Under the pieces are notes generated by a model that ran no database searches, had not been told where the DNA came from, and saw nothing but the letters and a program-made list of their open reading frames with translations. 5,746 bases of DNA from VGCC01 sp964495555. GTDB lineage: Bacteria; Actinomycetota; Actinomycetes; S36-B12. Where the stretch lies: contig CAZBWA010000089.1 in the NCBI GenBank assembly GCA_964495555.1, positions 1-5,746 on the forward strand, in the 5' to 3' direction. This document shows, in pieces, positions 1 through 5,689 of the stretch. Every line of letters begins with the position of its first letter. The first letter of the stretch is position 1. A program made the position numbers and the translations under genes.

Positions 1-1930
1 CGTCCACGACAGCCTTCACCGAGTTGCGCATGTAGTTGATCTGGTCGCGCGGCAGTAACCCCACGGGGCCGCCCCGCGTGCTGATCGAGTCCGCCGTGGC
101 TTCGGTGAGCGACACCCGACTGCTGTAGGGGTAATCATTCGACAGGGTGTACCCGTCGACCACCCACTTGATGCCACCACCCGCGACGACGGGAAGCGGA
201 TCCTGGTCGAGTGTGAGCCAGGGGGCGACCTTCTGGACGCGGGTCAGCGGGTCCCGGTCCCACATGATCTGCGAGTCGGCGTTGACCAGGTCGGACAGCA
301 GGATGTTCGAGTCCTGGAACTTCGTGGCAAATAGGAGCCGGCCGAACAGCGAGCCCATGGGGACACCGCCATCGCCGTCATACGTGTTGGTCTTCTGACC
401 TGTCGGGCTCGCGTCGTCGGGGTAGTCCAGCTCGATGGGTGGGGAACCCTCGGGCGCACCGACGATCGAGTAGCTCGGGCTGAGCTCGCCGAAGTAGACC
501 CGCGGCTGCTCGATCTCAAGCAAGCCCTGGGAGGGAATGTCGCTCTCGAAGAAGTCAGGCTGACCGTTCGTCAGCGCCGTGTTGTCGTAGGCCGACACAA
601 AGCCATAGCCGTGAGTGAACACCGCGCGCTCGTTCGTCCAGTTGCGCTGACCCTCCGGGATGCCGGCGAGGTTGATCTCGCGTACCGCCACCACGGCCCC
701 GCGCTGGCCGCCCTCGAGTGCGTACCGGTCGACATCCAAGCGCGTATTGAAGGAGTAGTAGCCGCGGATCTGCTGGAGCTGGTTGTACGTCGGGGAGACG
801 ACGGCCGGATCGAGAAGTCGGATGTTGTCCAACGTGCCCGCACTCGCCTGCAGAACCTCCGGCGACGGCGGCGAGACCGTGCCCGCGTAGTCCTTGACCT
901 CGGCGTCATCGATCCCGTACGCCGCGCGGGTGGCCTCGATGTTCCGCTGGATGTAGGGCTGCTCGCGGACCAATTCGCTCGGCCGCACTTGGAACTGCTG
1001 CACGAACAGCGGGTACAGCGCTCCGACGACCACGCTGGTGAGGATCAGCAGACCCAGGCCGATCACCGGGATGACCCAGTGACGACGGATCGCATTGAAC
1101 AAGAAGAGGGCAGCGACGAGGAGGGCAACGAACGTCAGAATGTTCAAGGAGGGGAGCACCGCATTAACATCCACGTACTTCAAGCCCGTGAACCCAGCCA
1201 CCAGTTGCTGGCTCTTGGTGGCCAATTCGTAGCGATCCAGCCAGTAGGCACCGGCCTTGAGGATCATGAGGATCGCGATCAGGAGTGAGACCTGGACCTG
1301 CGCGGCGACGGTGGCGCGGTCGCCCCGCGGCTGCAGCCGGATTCCGCCGTAGAGGTACTGCACGACCACGGTGACCAGCAACGCCACGATCACGAGGGCG
1401 AACCCGAAGCTCAACAGGAACCGCAGGAATGGCAACTCGAACGTGTAGAACGAGAGGTCCAAACCGAACTGCGGGTCGGTGACGCCGAACGGAGTCGAGT
1501 TGCGCCACAGCAGGTATCCACCCCACTCGCTAGAGGCGGACAGCCCGGCTAGGAGACCGGCGACGATGGTGAGACCCAGGGCCAACCGCCGCCGGTAGGG
1601 GGCGATCGCCTCCCGGTAGCGCTCGAGGCTGGCCTGCTCCGGGGTCATGCCCACGTAGGAGGGTCGGGTCCGGTAGGCGACCGTGAGGGAGACCGCCACC
1701 ACGAGCGCCATAGCGGCAGCGAAAATCCCGAACATGAGACCGCGCGTGACGAGCGCGATCGTGAACACCTGGGACTTGGCGACGGATTCGAACCACAGCC
1801 AGTCGGTGTAGAAACCCGTGAACAGGATGAAGGTCACCACGATGGCGGCCAGGACCACGATCGTGGGGAGCAGTACACCTCCTCGGCGCTGGGCCGGCTT
1901 TCCCGTCGGTGTGGTGGCTGTGAAACTCAC
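1..1930 (-). CDS. UPF0182 family large membrane protein (C-terminus beyond window)
   Basis: The first about 643 codons are present and the frame is still open at the left edge. UPF0182 (COG1615) proteins are usually about 950-1000 residues, so roughly a third is missing. Seven hydrophobic segments are visible near residues 19-40, 58-86, 113-132, 168-193, 212-230, 262-281 and 284-311. After that the chain is polar, as expected for the large exterior domain of this family. Family-like stretches include YTDWLWFESV after the first segment, TDPQFGLDLSFY after the third, and RDQINYMRNSVKAVVD at the window edge. Function is unknown; envelope location is inferred from topology. The GTG at 1928-1930 is chosen because a TATGTT box lies exactly 6 bases upstream; no useful Shine-Dalgarno is present. 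An in-frame GTG at 1946-1948 is the alternative. The gene lies 64 bases after the protease gene on the same strand, so it may also be read through from it. Confidence 0.93.
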   Translation of the reverse strand, partial: MSFTATTPTGKPAQRRGGVLLPTIVVLAAIVVTFILFTGFYTDWLWFESVAKSQVFTIALVTRGLMFGIFAAAMALVVAVSLTVAYRTRPSYVGMTPEQASLERYREAIAPYRRRLALGLTIVAGLLAGLSASSEWGGYLLWRNSTPFGVTDPQFGLDLSFYTFELPFLRFLLSFGFALVIVALLVTVVVQYLYGGIRLQPRGDRATVAAQVQVSLLIAILMILKAGAYWLDRYELATKSQQLVAGFTGLKYVDVNAVLPSLNILTFVALLVAALFLFNAIRRHWVIPVIGLGLLILTSVVVGALYPLFVQQFQVRPSELVREQPYIQRNIEATRAAYGIDDAEVKDYAGTVSPPSPEVLQASAGTLDNIRLLDPAVVSPTYNQLQQIRGYYSFNTRLDVDRYALEGGQRGAVVAVREINLAGIPEGQRNWTNERAVFTHGYGFVSAYDNTALTNGQPDFFESDIPSQGLLEIEQPRVYFGELSPSYSIVGAPEGSPPIELDYPDDASPTGQKTNTYDGDGGVPMGSLFGRLLFATKFQDSNILLSDLVNADSQIMWDRDPLTRVQKVAPWLTLDQDPLPVVAGGGIKWVVDGYTLSNDYPYSSRVSLTEATADSISTRGGPVGLLPRDQINYMRNSVKAVVD

Positions 1931-1936
1931 CCCTCG

Positions 1937-1942
1937 AACATA
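1937..1942 (-). promoter_or_regulatory. Possible -10 box for a leaderless UPF0182 transcript
   Basis: On the minus strand TATGTT fits the actinobacterial -10 pattern TANNNT. Six bases separate it from the GTG at 1930, which would put the transcription start at or beside the first base of the start codon. No convincing -35 hexamer is seen 16-18 bases further upstream, which is common in these bacteria. The GAGGG before the GTG touches the start codon and is too close to act as a ribosome binding site. Confidence 0.45.
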
Positions 1943-1994
1943 TGGCACACCCCGCCCGGAGGCACACCGAGGTCGGGGGCGGTCGAGGCCATCA

Positions 1995-3104
1995 TCACGC
2001 GGGGCAGGTGGGGAGCTCCTTGCCGGACCTCCACGCATCGATCGCAGCCACCGCGTCGGTCAACGTCTCGACGGGGACCACGGTCAGGCCCTCCGGAATG
2101 AAACCCTCCGCCTCGGCGCAGTGATCAAGCGGCATCACGAACAATTCGGCTCCTGCCTCGCGCGCTCCGGAGAGCTTCTGTCGGATGCCTCCGATCGGCC
2201 CAACCTTGCCCTCGGGGTCGATGGTGCCGGTCATCGCGACATGTCGGCCGCCGGTGATGTCGTCGGGCGTCAACTTGTCGACGATGCCCGTCGCGAAGAC
2301 GAGGCCGGCACTGGGTCCTCCGATGTCCTGCAGGGTGAAGTCAATGGTGAAATCCGGCGTGTAGAAGTTTCCGACCGTGATCCCGAGCAGACCGGAGCCG
2401 GGTTTATCCGGGTTGTCTACGGACGCGAGCGACACCTGCGTGGGAGTGCCTCCACGTTCCAGGTCGAGGGTGAACGTGGTCCCCACGGGGGCACTGCGCA
2501 CCGCGTCCACAACGTCCTGGGGCGAGGTCACCTCGGTGCCGTCGATGGCGCGGATTCGATCGCGTGGCTCCAGGACACCCGTCGCTGGGGTCTGGTCCAT
2601 GACCGCGGTGACCACGACCTCCGTGGTCACCGGGATGTCCAGGTACCCCAGGGCAGCCGCGATCGCGTCCGACTCGGCGGTACTGAACAGGGCCGCACCG
2701 CGCTGGCGGACCTCCTCCCCCGTGATGTCGTCGGGGTAGAGCAGTTCGCGCGGAACCACGGCATCGCTGGCGTTGAACCATGCCGCGATGGCCTCGACGA
2801 ACGTCAGCCCTCCGCGCGGACCACCCGACTCGGACACCGTGGTCATATCCAGTTCGCCGGAGGTGGGATACGTGGTCGTCCCCTCGATGCGGATGACCTG
2901 CTCTCCGTCCTGGTCACCGATCACGTTGAAGGTAGGCCCGGGTGCGAGGCGGACGTACGGGACGGGCAGCAGGAACGCGATGGCAATCAGGGCAACGGTG
3001 ACGGCCATGCTGATGAGCAGCGTCCACGTCCGAAGCGAGAGCCGATAGGGATGCCGCTGGTCGACCCCCGGATCGGTCGTCCCGGTCTGCGAGGGCTCCG
3101 TCAA
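1995..3104 (-). CDS. Membrane-anchored PDZ / Lon-like (S16) serine-lysine protease, YlbL type
   Basis: 369 residues, the usual size for this family. A short basic N-terminus (RHPYRLSLR, residues 17-25) precedes one membrane span at about 27-46, so the rest should face outside the membrane. A PDZ-like region lies at about 150-230 (VLEPRDRIRAIDGTEV). The C-terminal Lon-type domain carries the nucleophile motif DIGGPSAG, with Ser265, and GPIGGIRQKLSGA, with Lys310, matching the Ser-Lys dyad of S16 proteases. No AAA+ ATPase domain is present, as in Bacillus YlbL and the actinobacterial relatives such as Rv3194c. Substrates are unknown; a role in envelope protein quality control is inferred. The start is TTG at 3102-3104, overlapping the TGA of the upstream small gene. 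It has no clear Shine-Dalgarno of its own, so translational coupling is likely. The next in-frame ATG is inside the membrane span (codon 33) and is unsuitable. Two cysteines, C329 and C367, lie in the exterior part. Confidence 0.93.
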   Translation of the reverse strand: MTEPSQTGTTDPGVDQRHPYRLSLRTWTLLISMAVTVALIAIAFLLPVPYVRLAPGPTFNVIGDQDGEQVIRIEGTTTYPTSGELDMTTVSESGGPRGGLTFVEAIAAWFNASDAVVPRELLYPDDITGEEVRQRGAALFSTAESDAIAAALGYLDIPVTTEVVVTAVMDQTPATGVLEPRDRIRAIDGTEVTSPQDVVDAVRSAPVGTTFTLDLERGGTPTQVSLASVDNPDKPGSGLLGITVGNFYTPDFTIDFTLQDIGGPSAGLVFATGIVDKLTPDDITGGRHVAMTGTIDPEGKVGPIGGIRQKLSGAREAGAELFVMPLDHCAEAEGFIPEGLTVVPVETLTDAVAAIDAWRSGKELPTCPA

Positions 3105-3280
3105 CGGGAAGAACGCCCTGCGCGCGTGGTCGGCAGGGGCTTGGACATTGCTTTACGCAACTGGTCGTAATCCCCGGAAGCGTCGGGCATGGGCTTGGCC
3201 GGGCGACGCAGCAGCGCGATGACACCCACGGTGAGCGCCACAGCTCCCAGTGGAATGAGCCACCACAGCAGTGCAGTCAC
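3101..3280 (-). CDS. Small single-span membrane protein (hypothetical)
   Basis: 59 residues starting at GTG 3278-3280. An AGGAG lies 5 bases before it (3286-3290), which fixes this start rather than the longer open frame that runs back to 3502. The protein begins VTALLWWLIPLGAVALTVGV, a single hydrophobic span at about residues 2-24. Next comes a basic RRPAKP, then a polar tail with DYDQLRKAM and many Arg, Lys and Ser residues. By the positive-inside rule the tail should be cytoplasmic. Small proteins of this look often precede the PDZ/Lon-like gene in Actinobacteria; no function is known to me. The TGA stop (3101-3103) overlaps the TTG start of the protease by two bases, so the two are almost certainly translated together. 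The protein could be a partner of the protease, but that is inference. Confidence 0.8.
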   Translation of the reverse strand: MTALLWWLIPLGAVALTVGVIALLRRPAKPMPDASGDYDQLRKAMSKPLPTTRAGRSSR

Positions 3281-3285
3281 AACGA

Positions 3286-3290
3286 CTCCT
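3286..3290 (-). promoter_or_regulatory. Shine-Dalgarno of the small membrane protein
   Basis: AGGAG on the minus strand, 5 bases before the GTG at 3280. It is the clearest ribosome binding site in the window and it decides the start of the 59-residue gene. Confidence 0.75.
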
Positions 3291-3312
3291 GGCCTCGGAC
3301 GGACGAGTGTCC

Positions 3313-3318
3313 AGGGTA
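3313..3318 (-). promoter_or_regulatory. Weak candidate -10 box for the small membrane protein / protease operon
   Basis: TACCCT on the minus strand fits TANNNT. It would start a transcript near 3306, giving a leader of roughly 26 bases that includes the AGGAG at 3286-3290. No good -35 hexamer is seen, and this short pattern is common by chance. A promoter is expected in this gap because the preceding operon ends in a terminator at 3733-3760. Confidence 0.25.
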
Positions 3319-3481
3319 ACCCCGGCGTGCAGACTCGGCCTCGCCAGCCTTCCCAGGTAGCGATTCTCCCCCGCTGCATACAGCTCACGCCCGGAAAGAC
3401 ACCGACCCAGGGCGCGTCGCGAGGTCGATCGCACACGTCGATCCGCCGATGGAGTCCCAGGAAGCGTCGTCCACATAGACG

Positions 3482-3554
3482 TGGGGCTTCCGGGTCTCGC
3501 AATCGGTACGCGCCTTCCCCTTGCGCGCAACGATCCGTTATCCCGGAAGCCCCA
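3482..3554. repeat. Inverted repeat, perfect 13-bp arms, 73 bases overall
   Basis: The left arm TGGGGCTTCCGGG (3482-3494) is exactly complementary to the right arm CCCGGAAGCCCCA (3542-3554). Inside the 47-base interior a second stem can form: ATCG 3502-3505 with CGAT 3531-3534, then CGCGC 3509-3513 with GCGCG 3523-3527, closing a 9-base loop. The trinucleotide ACG sits directly outside both arms (3479-3481 and 3555-3557). The nested pairing fits either a structured RNA or leader element, or a very small transposon-like (MITE or REP-like) insertion with a 3-base duplication. No T-tract follows on either strand, so a simple terminator is unlikely. Confidence 0.75.
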
Positions 3555-3621
3555 ACGGCGCCACAACGTAATGAGGGCTACGGGCCTCGTCAATTCCCGA
3601 TCGCTCTTCGTTCACCAACCC

Positions 3622-3708
3622 TGTGGACCAGTTGTGGAGCACCTGGGGAACACGCGCGCGCATTCTGGGGACACGGCGGGGATGGCGGTGTGGACAACCT
3701 GAGGATGA
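3622..3708 (+). promoter_or_regulatory. Phased row of DnaA-box-like motifs
   Basis: On the plus strand TGTGGACCA (3622), TGTGGAGCA (3633), TGGGGAACA (3644), TGGGGACAC (3666), TGTGGACAA (3689) and TGAGGATGA (3700) all lie in the same orientation. Steps are 11, 11, 22, 23 and 11 bases, close to whole helical turns. The motif at 3689-3697 is the exact complement of TTGTCCACA, the DnaA box typical of high-GC actinobacteria. The one at 3622 differs from it at one position; the others match 6-7 of 9 bases. A further near-match in the opposite orientation, TCGTCCACA, is at 3467-3475. No replication genes are nearby, so this is called a possible DnaA-binding cluster rather than an origin. Confidence 0.45.
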
Positions 3709-3732
3709 ATGACGAAGTGTCAATAAGCGCAA

Positions 3733-3760
3733 CAGAAAAATCATCCGCAGGCTGTGGATG
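3733..3760 (-). terminator. Intrinsic terminator after the NUDIX gene
   Basis: Read on the minus strand, CATCCACA, loop GCC, then TGCGGATG form a hairpin (3742-3760). It has five outer pairs, one A-C mismatch and two inner pairs, and is followed at once by ATTTTTCTG. It begins 30 bases after the NUDIX stop codon. Hairpin plus T-tract is the classical layout and is rare enough in GC-rich DNA to be convincing. It would close the metalloprotease / NUDIX transcript. Confidence 0.65.
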
Positions 3761-3789
3761 GAAATTCGTATGGCCGATTCACGGTCCGT

Positions 3790-4347
3790 TTACGGATAGG
3801 TCACGAGCGCAATGTCCCGAGCCGAGGCCACGAGAGCGCGGACGCTGCCATCGACACCATCCGGCAGTCGATCCATGGGAAACCACCGTAGATCCAGCGA
3901 CTCCTCACTGATCACCTCGAGGCTGTCATCAGGAACTGAGATCGCGTATTGCACGTCGAGGTGTTCACTCATACGTGCGGTACCGCAGGGCACCGGATGC
4001 CGGTCCAGGCGTACGGGCTCCACACTCATCCACGTGCCCGCGATCCCCGACTCCTCCCACGCCTCCCGCCACGCAGCCGCGCGCAACGAGGTGTCGTCGA
4101 TCTCCATGTGACCCCCCATCTGCAGCCACCGCCCCACCTTGGGGTGCAGGGTGAGCAGGACCCTGCTCCGGGACTCATCCATGATCAGCGCACTGGCCGT
4201 CACGTGCCCGATCGCACTCTCCCGGAAGACACCATCGGGAGTCCGCGCCAGGAATTCCAGGTATTCGGCCTGCAGACGCTGCTGGTCGGGCTCCGCAGGG
4301 CGCCACGCGGTCAGGACGTGGACCGCGTCCGCATGGAGATCACTCAC
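3790..4347 (-). CDS. NUDIX hydrolase
   Basis: 185 residues. NUDIX enzymes hydrolyse a nucleoside diphosphate linked to another group, using Mg2+ held by the glutamates of the NUDIX box. The box is at residues 78-102: GGHMEIDD, then SLRAAAW, then REAWEESGI, with the metal-binding REXXEE complete (R94, E95, E98, E99). The start of the box follows the GGHxE..D variant, two residues longer than the textbook pattern. The GRWLQMGGH before it is typical of this subgroup. The first 45 or so residues are probably a helical extension; the substrate cannot be told. The GTG at 4345-4347 is chosen because it lies just before the stop of the metalloprotease gene, giving an 8-base overlap. The open frame continues upstream to 4953, but there it only shadows the metalloprotease gene. 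Translation probably depends on coupling, since no Shine-Dalgarno is evident. Confidence 0.9.
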   Translation of the reverse strand: MSDLHADAVHVLTAWRPAEPDQQRLQAEYLEFLARTPDGVFRESAIGHVTASALIMDESRSRVLLTLHPKVGRWLQMGGHMEIDDTSLRAAAWREAWEESGIAGTWMSVEPVRLDRHPVPCGTARMSEHLDVQYAISVPDDSLEVISEESLDLRWFPMDRLPDGVDGSVRALVASARDIALVTYP

Positions 4348-5614
4348 TCGGTGGCGTGAGATCCGAGGACCCGCTCGTCTCGATGAATCCGAGGGGATCT
4401 GCGAGATCCTCGGCACTCGGCAGCAGGTCGGGGTGATTCCACAACGCATCCCGTTGCTCGACCCCCCGCATCGAGCGCAGCGCGGCGAAGAGGGTTCCCG
4501 CCTCGCGCATCGCCCGAGGTCGAAGTTGCATACCCACCAGCGTCGAGAAGGTCTTCTCCGAGGGCCCTCCCGCGGCGCGGCGCCGTTGAATCGCCTCGCG
4601 CAGCTGACCGAGGGATGCCAGTCGATCCCCGACCGCTTGGGTGACGACGTCGTCGACCCATCCCTCAACGAGCGCGAGCAGGGTTTCGAGGCGAGCCACT
4701 GCGACGCGCTGTTCCTCAGTAGGTTCAGGCTCGATGAGGCCGCGGGACATGATGTCCTGCAGCGCCTCGGGGTTGGACATATCGATGTCCTCCATCGCGC
4801 TGGTGAGACGCGACGCGTTGACATGCATGTGACGCGCATACTCCTCGACAGCCCCGATGACGCGTGCGCGCAGCCACGGGACATGGTCGAACAGGCGCTG
4901 GTGTGCGCTCTCTCGCAAAGCGACGAAGAGGAGCACGTCCGAATTCGGCACACCTAGGCCCGCCCCGAAGTCTGCGACGTTCCCCGGGAGGAGCGCACGT
5001 GTCGGCTGCAGAGTCAGAGGGATACCGATGTCGGAGGAGGAGAGGACTTCGCTCGCGAGACCGCCGAGCGACTGACCCAACTGCATGCTGAATGCCGCGG
5101 AACCCAACTGCTGCATCATGCCCATCATCGGAGCGATCATCTGGGCCATCTCGGGAGGAATCCCACCGGGAAGCATCTGCCGCACGTTCTCCGGGAGAGA
5201 CTGGAGGATCGCGTCCGGATCCGTGGGCAGCGCAGGAAGCGCGGAAGCGACCGCACCCTGCATTTGCTCACCGATGGGCGCGACGATCCGCTCCCACACC
5301 GGCAACGTCTCCACCAGCCACTGGGAACGACTCCACGCATGCGTGGGTCCCGTCGATGCGGGGAAGGTGACCACCTCGTCGAGCCAGACGTCGGACAGTC
5401 GGAATGCGTCCTGCACGGCACGCACCTGCGCATCGGGGACCACGGGGTCGCCGGAGCCGGCAATCGTCTGCCGGGCGACGTCGCGCACGACGGTCCAGCG
5501 GATCGCGCCCTCGCCCTCCCCCTGCTGCAGCATCCGCCCCAACTGTTGGAGGGCCGCGCCCAGGGAGTTCATGTCGAAGGGGCTACCGGCACCGAACCCG
5601 AACGGAGTGCTCAT
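4340..5614 (-). CDS. DUF2342 family protein, annotated as zinc-dependent metalloprotease (zincin-like)
   Basis: 424 residues, within the usual range for the actinobacterial DUF2342 (Zincin_2) family. Family-like parts include WLDEVVTFP at about 77-85 and a Met- and Gln-rich stretch at 146-180, with many MM and MQ pairs. The core at 230-250, ALRESAHQRLFDHVPWL, is where the family's metal motif is expected. The HExxH is imperfect: Arg234 replaces the first His, leaving E235 and H238, with H244 six residues on. Proteolytic activity is therefore uncertain. No signal peptide or membrane span is seen, so the protein should be cytoplasmic. The ATG at 5612-5614 has no Shine-Dalgarno, but a TACCGT box lies exactly 6 bases upstream, suggesting a leaderless message. 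The 3' end overlaps the NUDIX gene by 8 bases, so the two form one operon. The Mycobacterium relative Rv3195 also lies next to the PDZ/UPF0182 genes. Confidence 0.9.
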   Translation of the reverse strand: MSTPFGFGAGSPFDMNSLGAALQQLGRMLQQGEGEGAIRWTVVRDVARQTIAGSGDPVVPDAQVRAVQDAFRLSDVWLDEVVTFPASTGPTHAWSRSQWLVETLPVWERIVAPIGEQMQGAVASALPALPTDPDAILQSLPENVRQMLPGGIPPEMAQMIAPMMGMMQQLGSAAFSMQLGQSLGGLASEVLSSSDIGIPLTLQPTRALLPGNVADFGAGLGVPNSDVLLFVALRESAHQRLFDHVPWLRARVIGAVEEYARHMHVNASRLTSAMEDIDMSNPEALQDIMSRGLIEPEPTEEQRVAVARLETLLALVEGWVDDVVTQAVGDRLASLGQLREAIQRRRAAGGPSEKTFSTLVGMQLRPRAMREAGTLFAALRSMRGVEQRDALWNHPDLLPSAEDLADPLGFIETSGSSDLTPPSE

Positions 5615-5620
5615 GGGTCA

Positions 5621-5626
5621 ACGGTA
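5621..5626 (-). promoter_or_regulatory. Possible -10 box for a leaderless metalloprotease transcript
   Basis: TACCGT on the minus strand fits TANNNT and is separated by 6 bases (TGACCC) from the ATG at 5614, so transcription would begin at or next to the start codon. The position expected for a -35 box (about 5644-5649) falls in the foot of the hairpin that follows the DUF5679 gene, and no TTGAC-like hexamer is present there. Confidence 0.5.
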
Positions 5627-5643
5627 GGTGCCCGCCCACCACA

Positions 5644-5675
5644 ACGCCGCGGCACCCGGGTGGGTGCCGCGGCGT
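5644..5675 (-). terminator. Strong hairpin after the DUF5679 gene, probable terminator
   Basis: ACGCCGCGGCACCC (5644-5657) and GGGTGCCGCGGCGT (5662-5675) pair perfectly over 14 bp around a 4-base loop. CCACC 5636-5640 and GGTGG 5677-5681 can extend the stem beyond a small internal loop. The hairpin starts about 15 bases after the DUF5679 stop codon. There is no T-tract after it, as is frequent for actinobacterial hairpin terminators, so it may slow or stop transcription or protect the 3' end. Confidence 0.7.
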
Positions 5676-5689
5676 CGGTGGTCAGTGGT

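Larger units (their letters stand above)
3281..3732. other. Gene-free stretch of about 450 bases
   Basis: The open frames crossing this stretch on either strand (for example 3189-3911 plus, 3538-3744 minus) have low-complexity Arg/Ser/Pro-rich translations without recognisable domains, and no credible ribosome binding site was seen, so I do not call a gene. The stretch contains the 73-base inverted repeat at 3482-3554 and the row of TGTGGA-type motifs at 3622-3708. It must also hold the promoter of the small membrane protein / protease operon. No tRNA or known riboswitch was recognised. Confidence 0.7.

Noticed and set aside
611..1288. 225-codon open frame on the plus strand opposite UPF0182
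   Set aside because: Antisense shadow of a well-recognised coding frame; low-complexity charged translation.
1783..1793. GGTTCGAATCC on the minus strand, resembling a tRNA T-loop
   Set aside because: It encodes WFES within the UPF0182 frame, and no acceptor or anticodon stems surround it.
1818..3170. 450-codon open frame on the plus strand opposite the protease gene
   Set aside because: It runs antisense to a clear PDZ/Lon-like gene; the translation is Arg/Gly/Asp-rich without domains, a usual effect of high-GC codon use.
3176..3469. Repeated 10-mer GGAAGCGTCG at 3176 and 3460
   Set aside because: Short, the first copy lies in coding sequence, and the flanks do not match; probably chance in GC-rich DNA.
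3281..3502. N-terminal extension of the small membrane protein frame
   Set aside because: The sequence before GTG 3280 has no protein-like character, and AGGAG is placed correctly for the GTG.
3467..3761. Chromosomal replication origin
   Set aside because: DnaA-like boxes are present, but dnaA, dnaN, gyrB, rpmH and parAB are not nearby and no strongly AT-rich unwinding region is seen.
3753..3761. TGTGGATGG as a further DnaA-like box
   Set aside because: It is off the 11-base phase and is better explained as one arm of the terminator hairpin at 3742-3760.
4348..4953. N-terminal extension of the NUDIX frame
   Set aside because: This part lies wholly inside the metalloprotease gene in another frame and its translation is Arg/Ser-rich noise; the GTG at 4347 is the sensible start.
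4139..4957. 272-codon open frame on the plus strand opposite the NUDIX and metalloprotease genes
   Set aside because: Antisense to two convincing genes and no recognisable domain.
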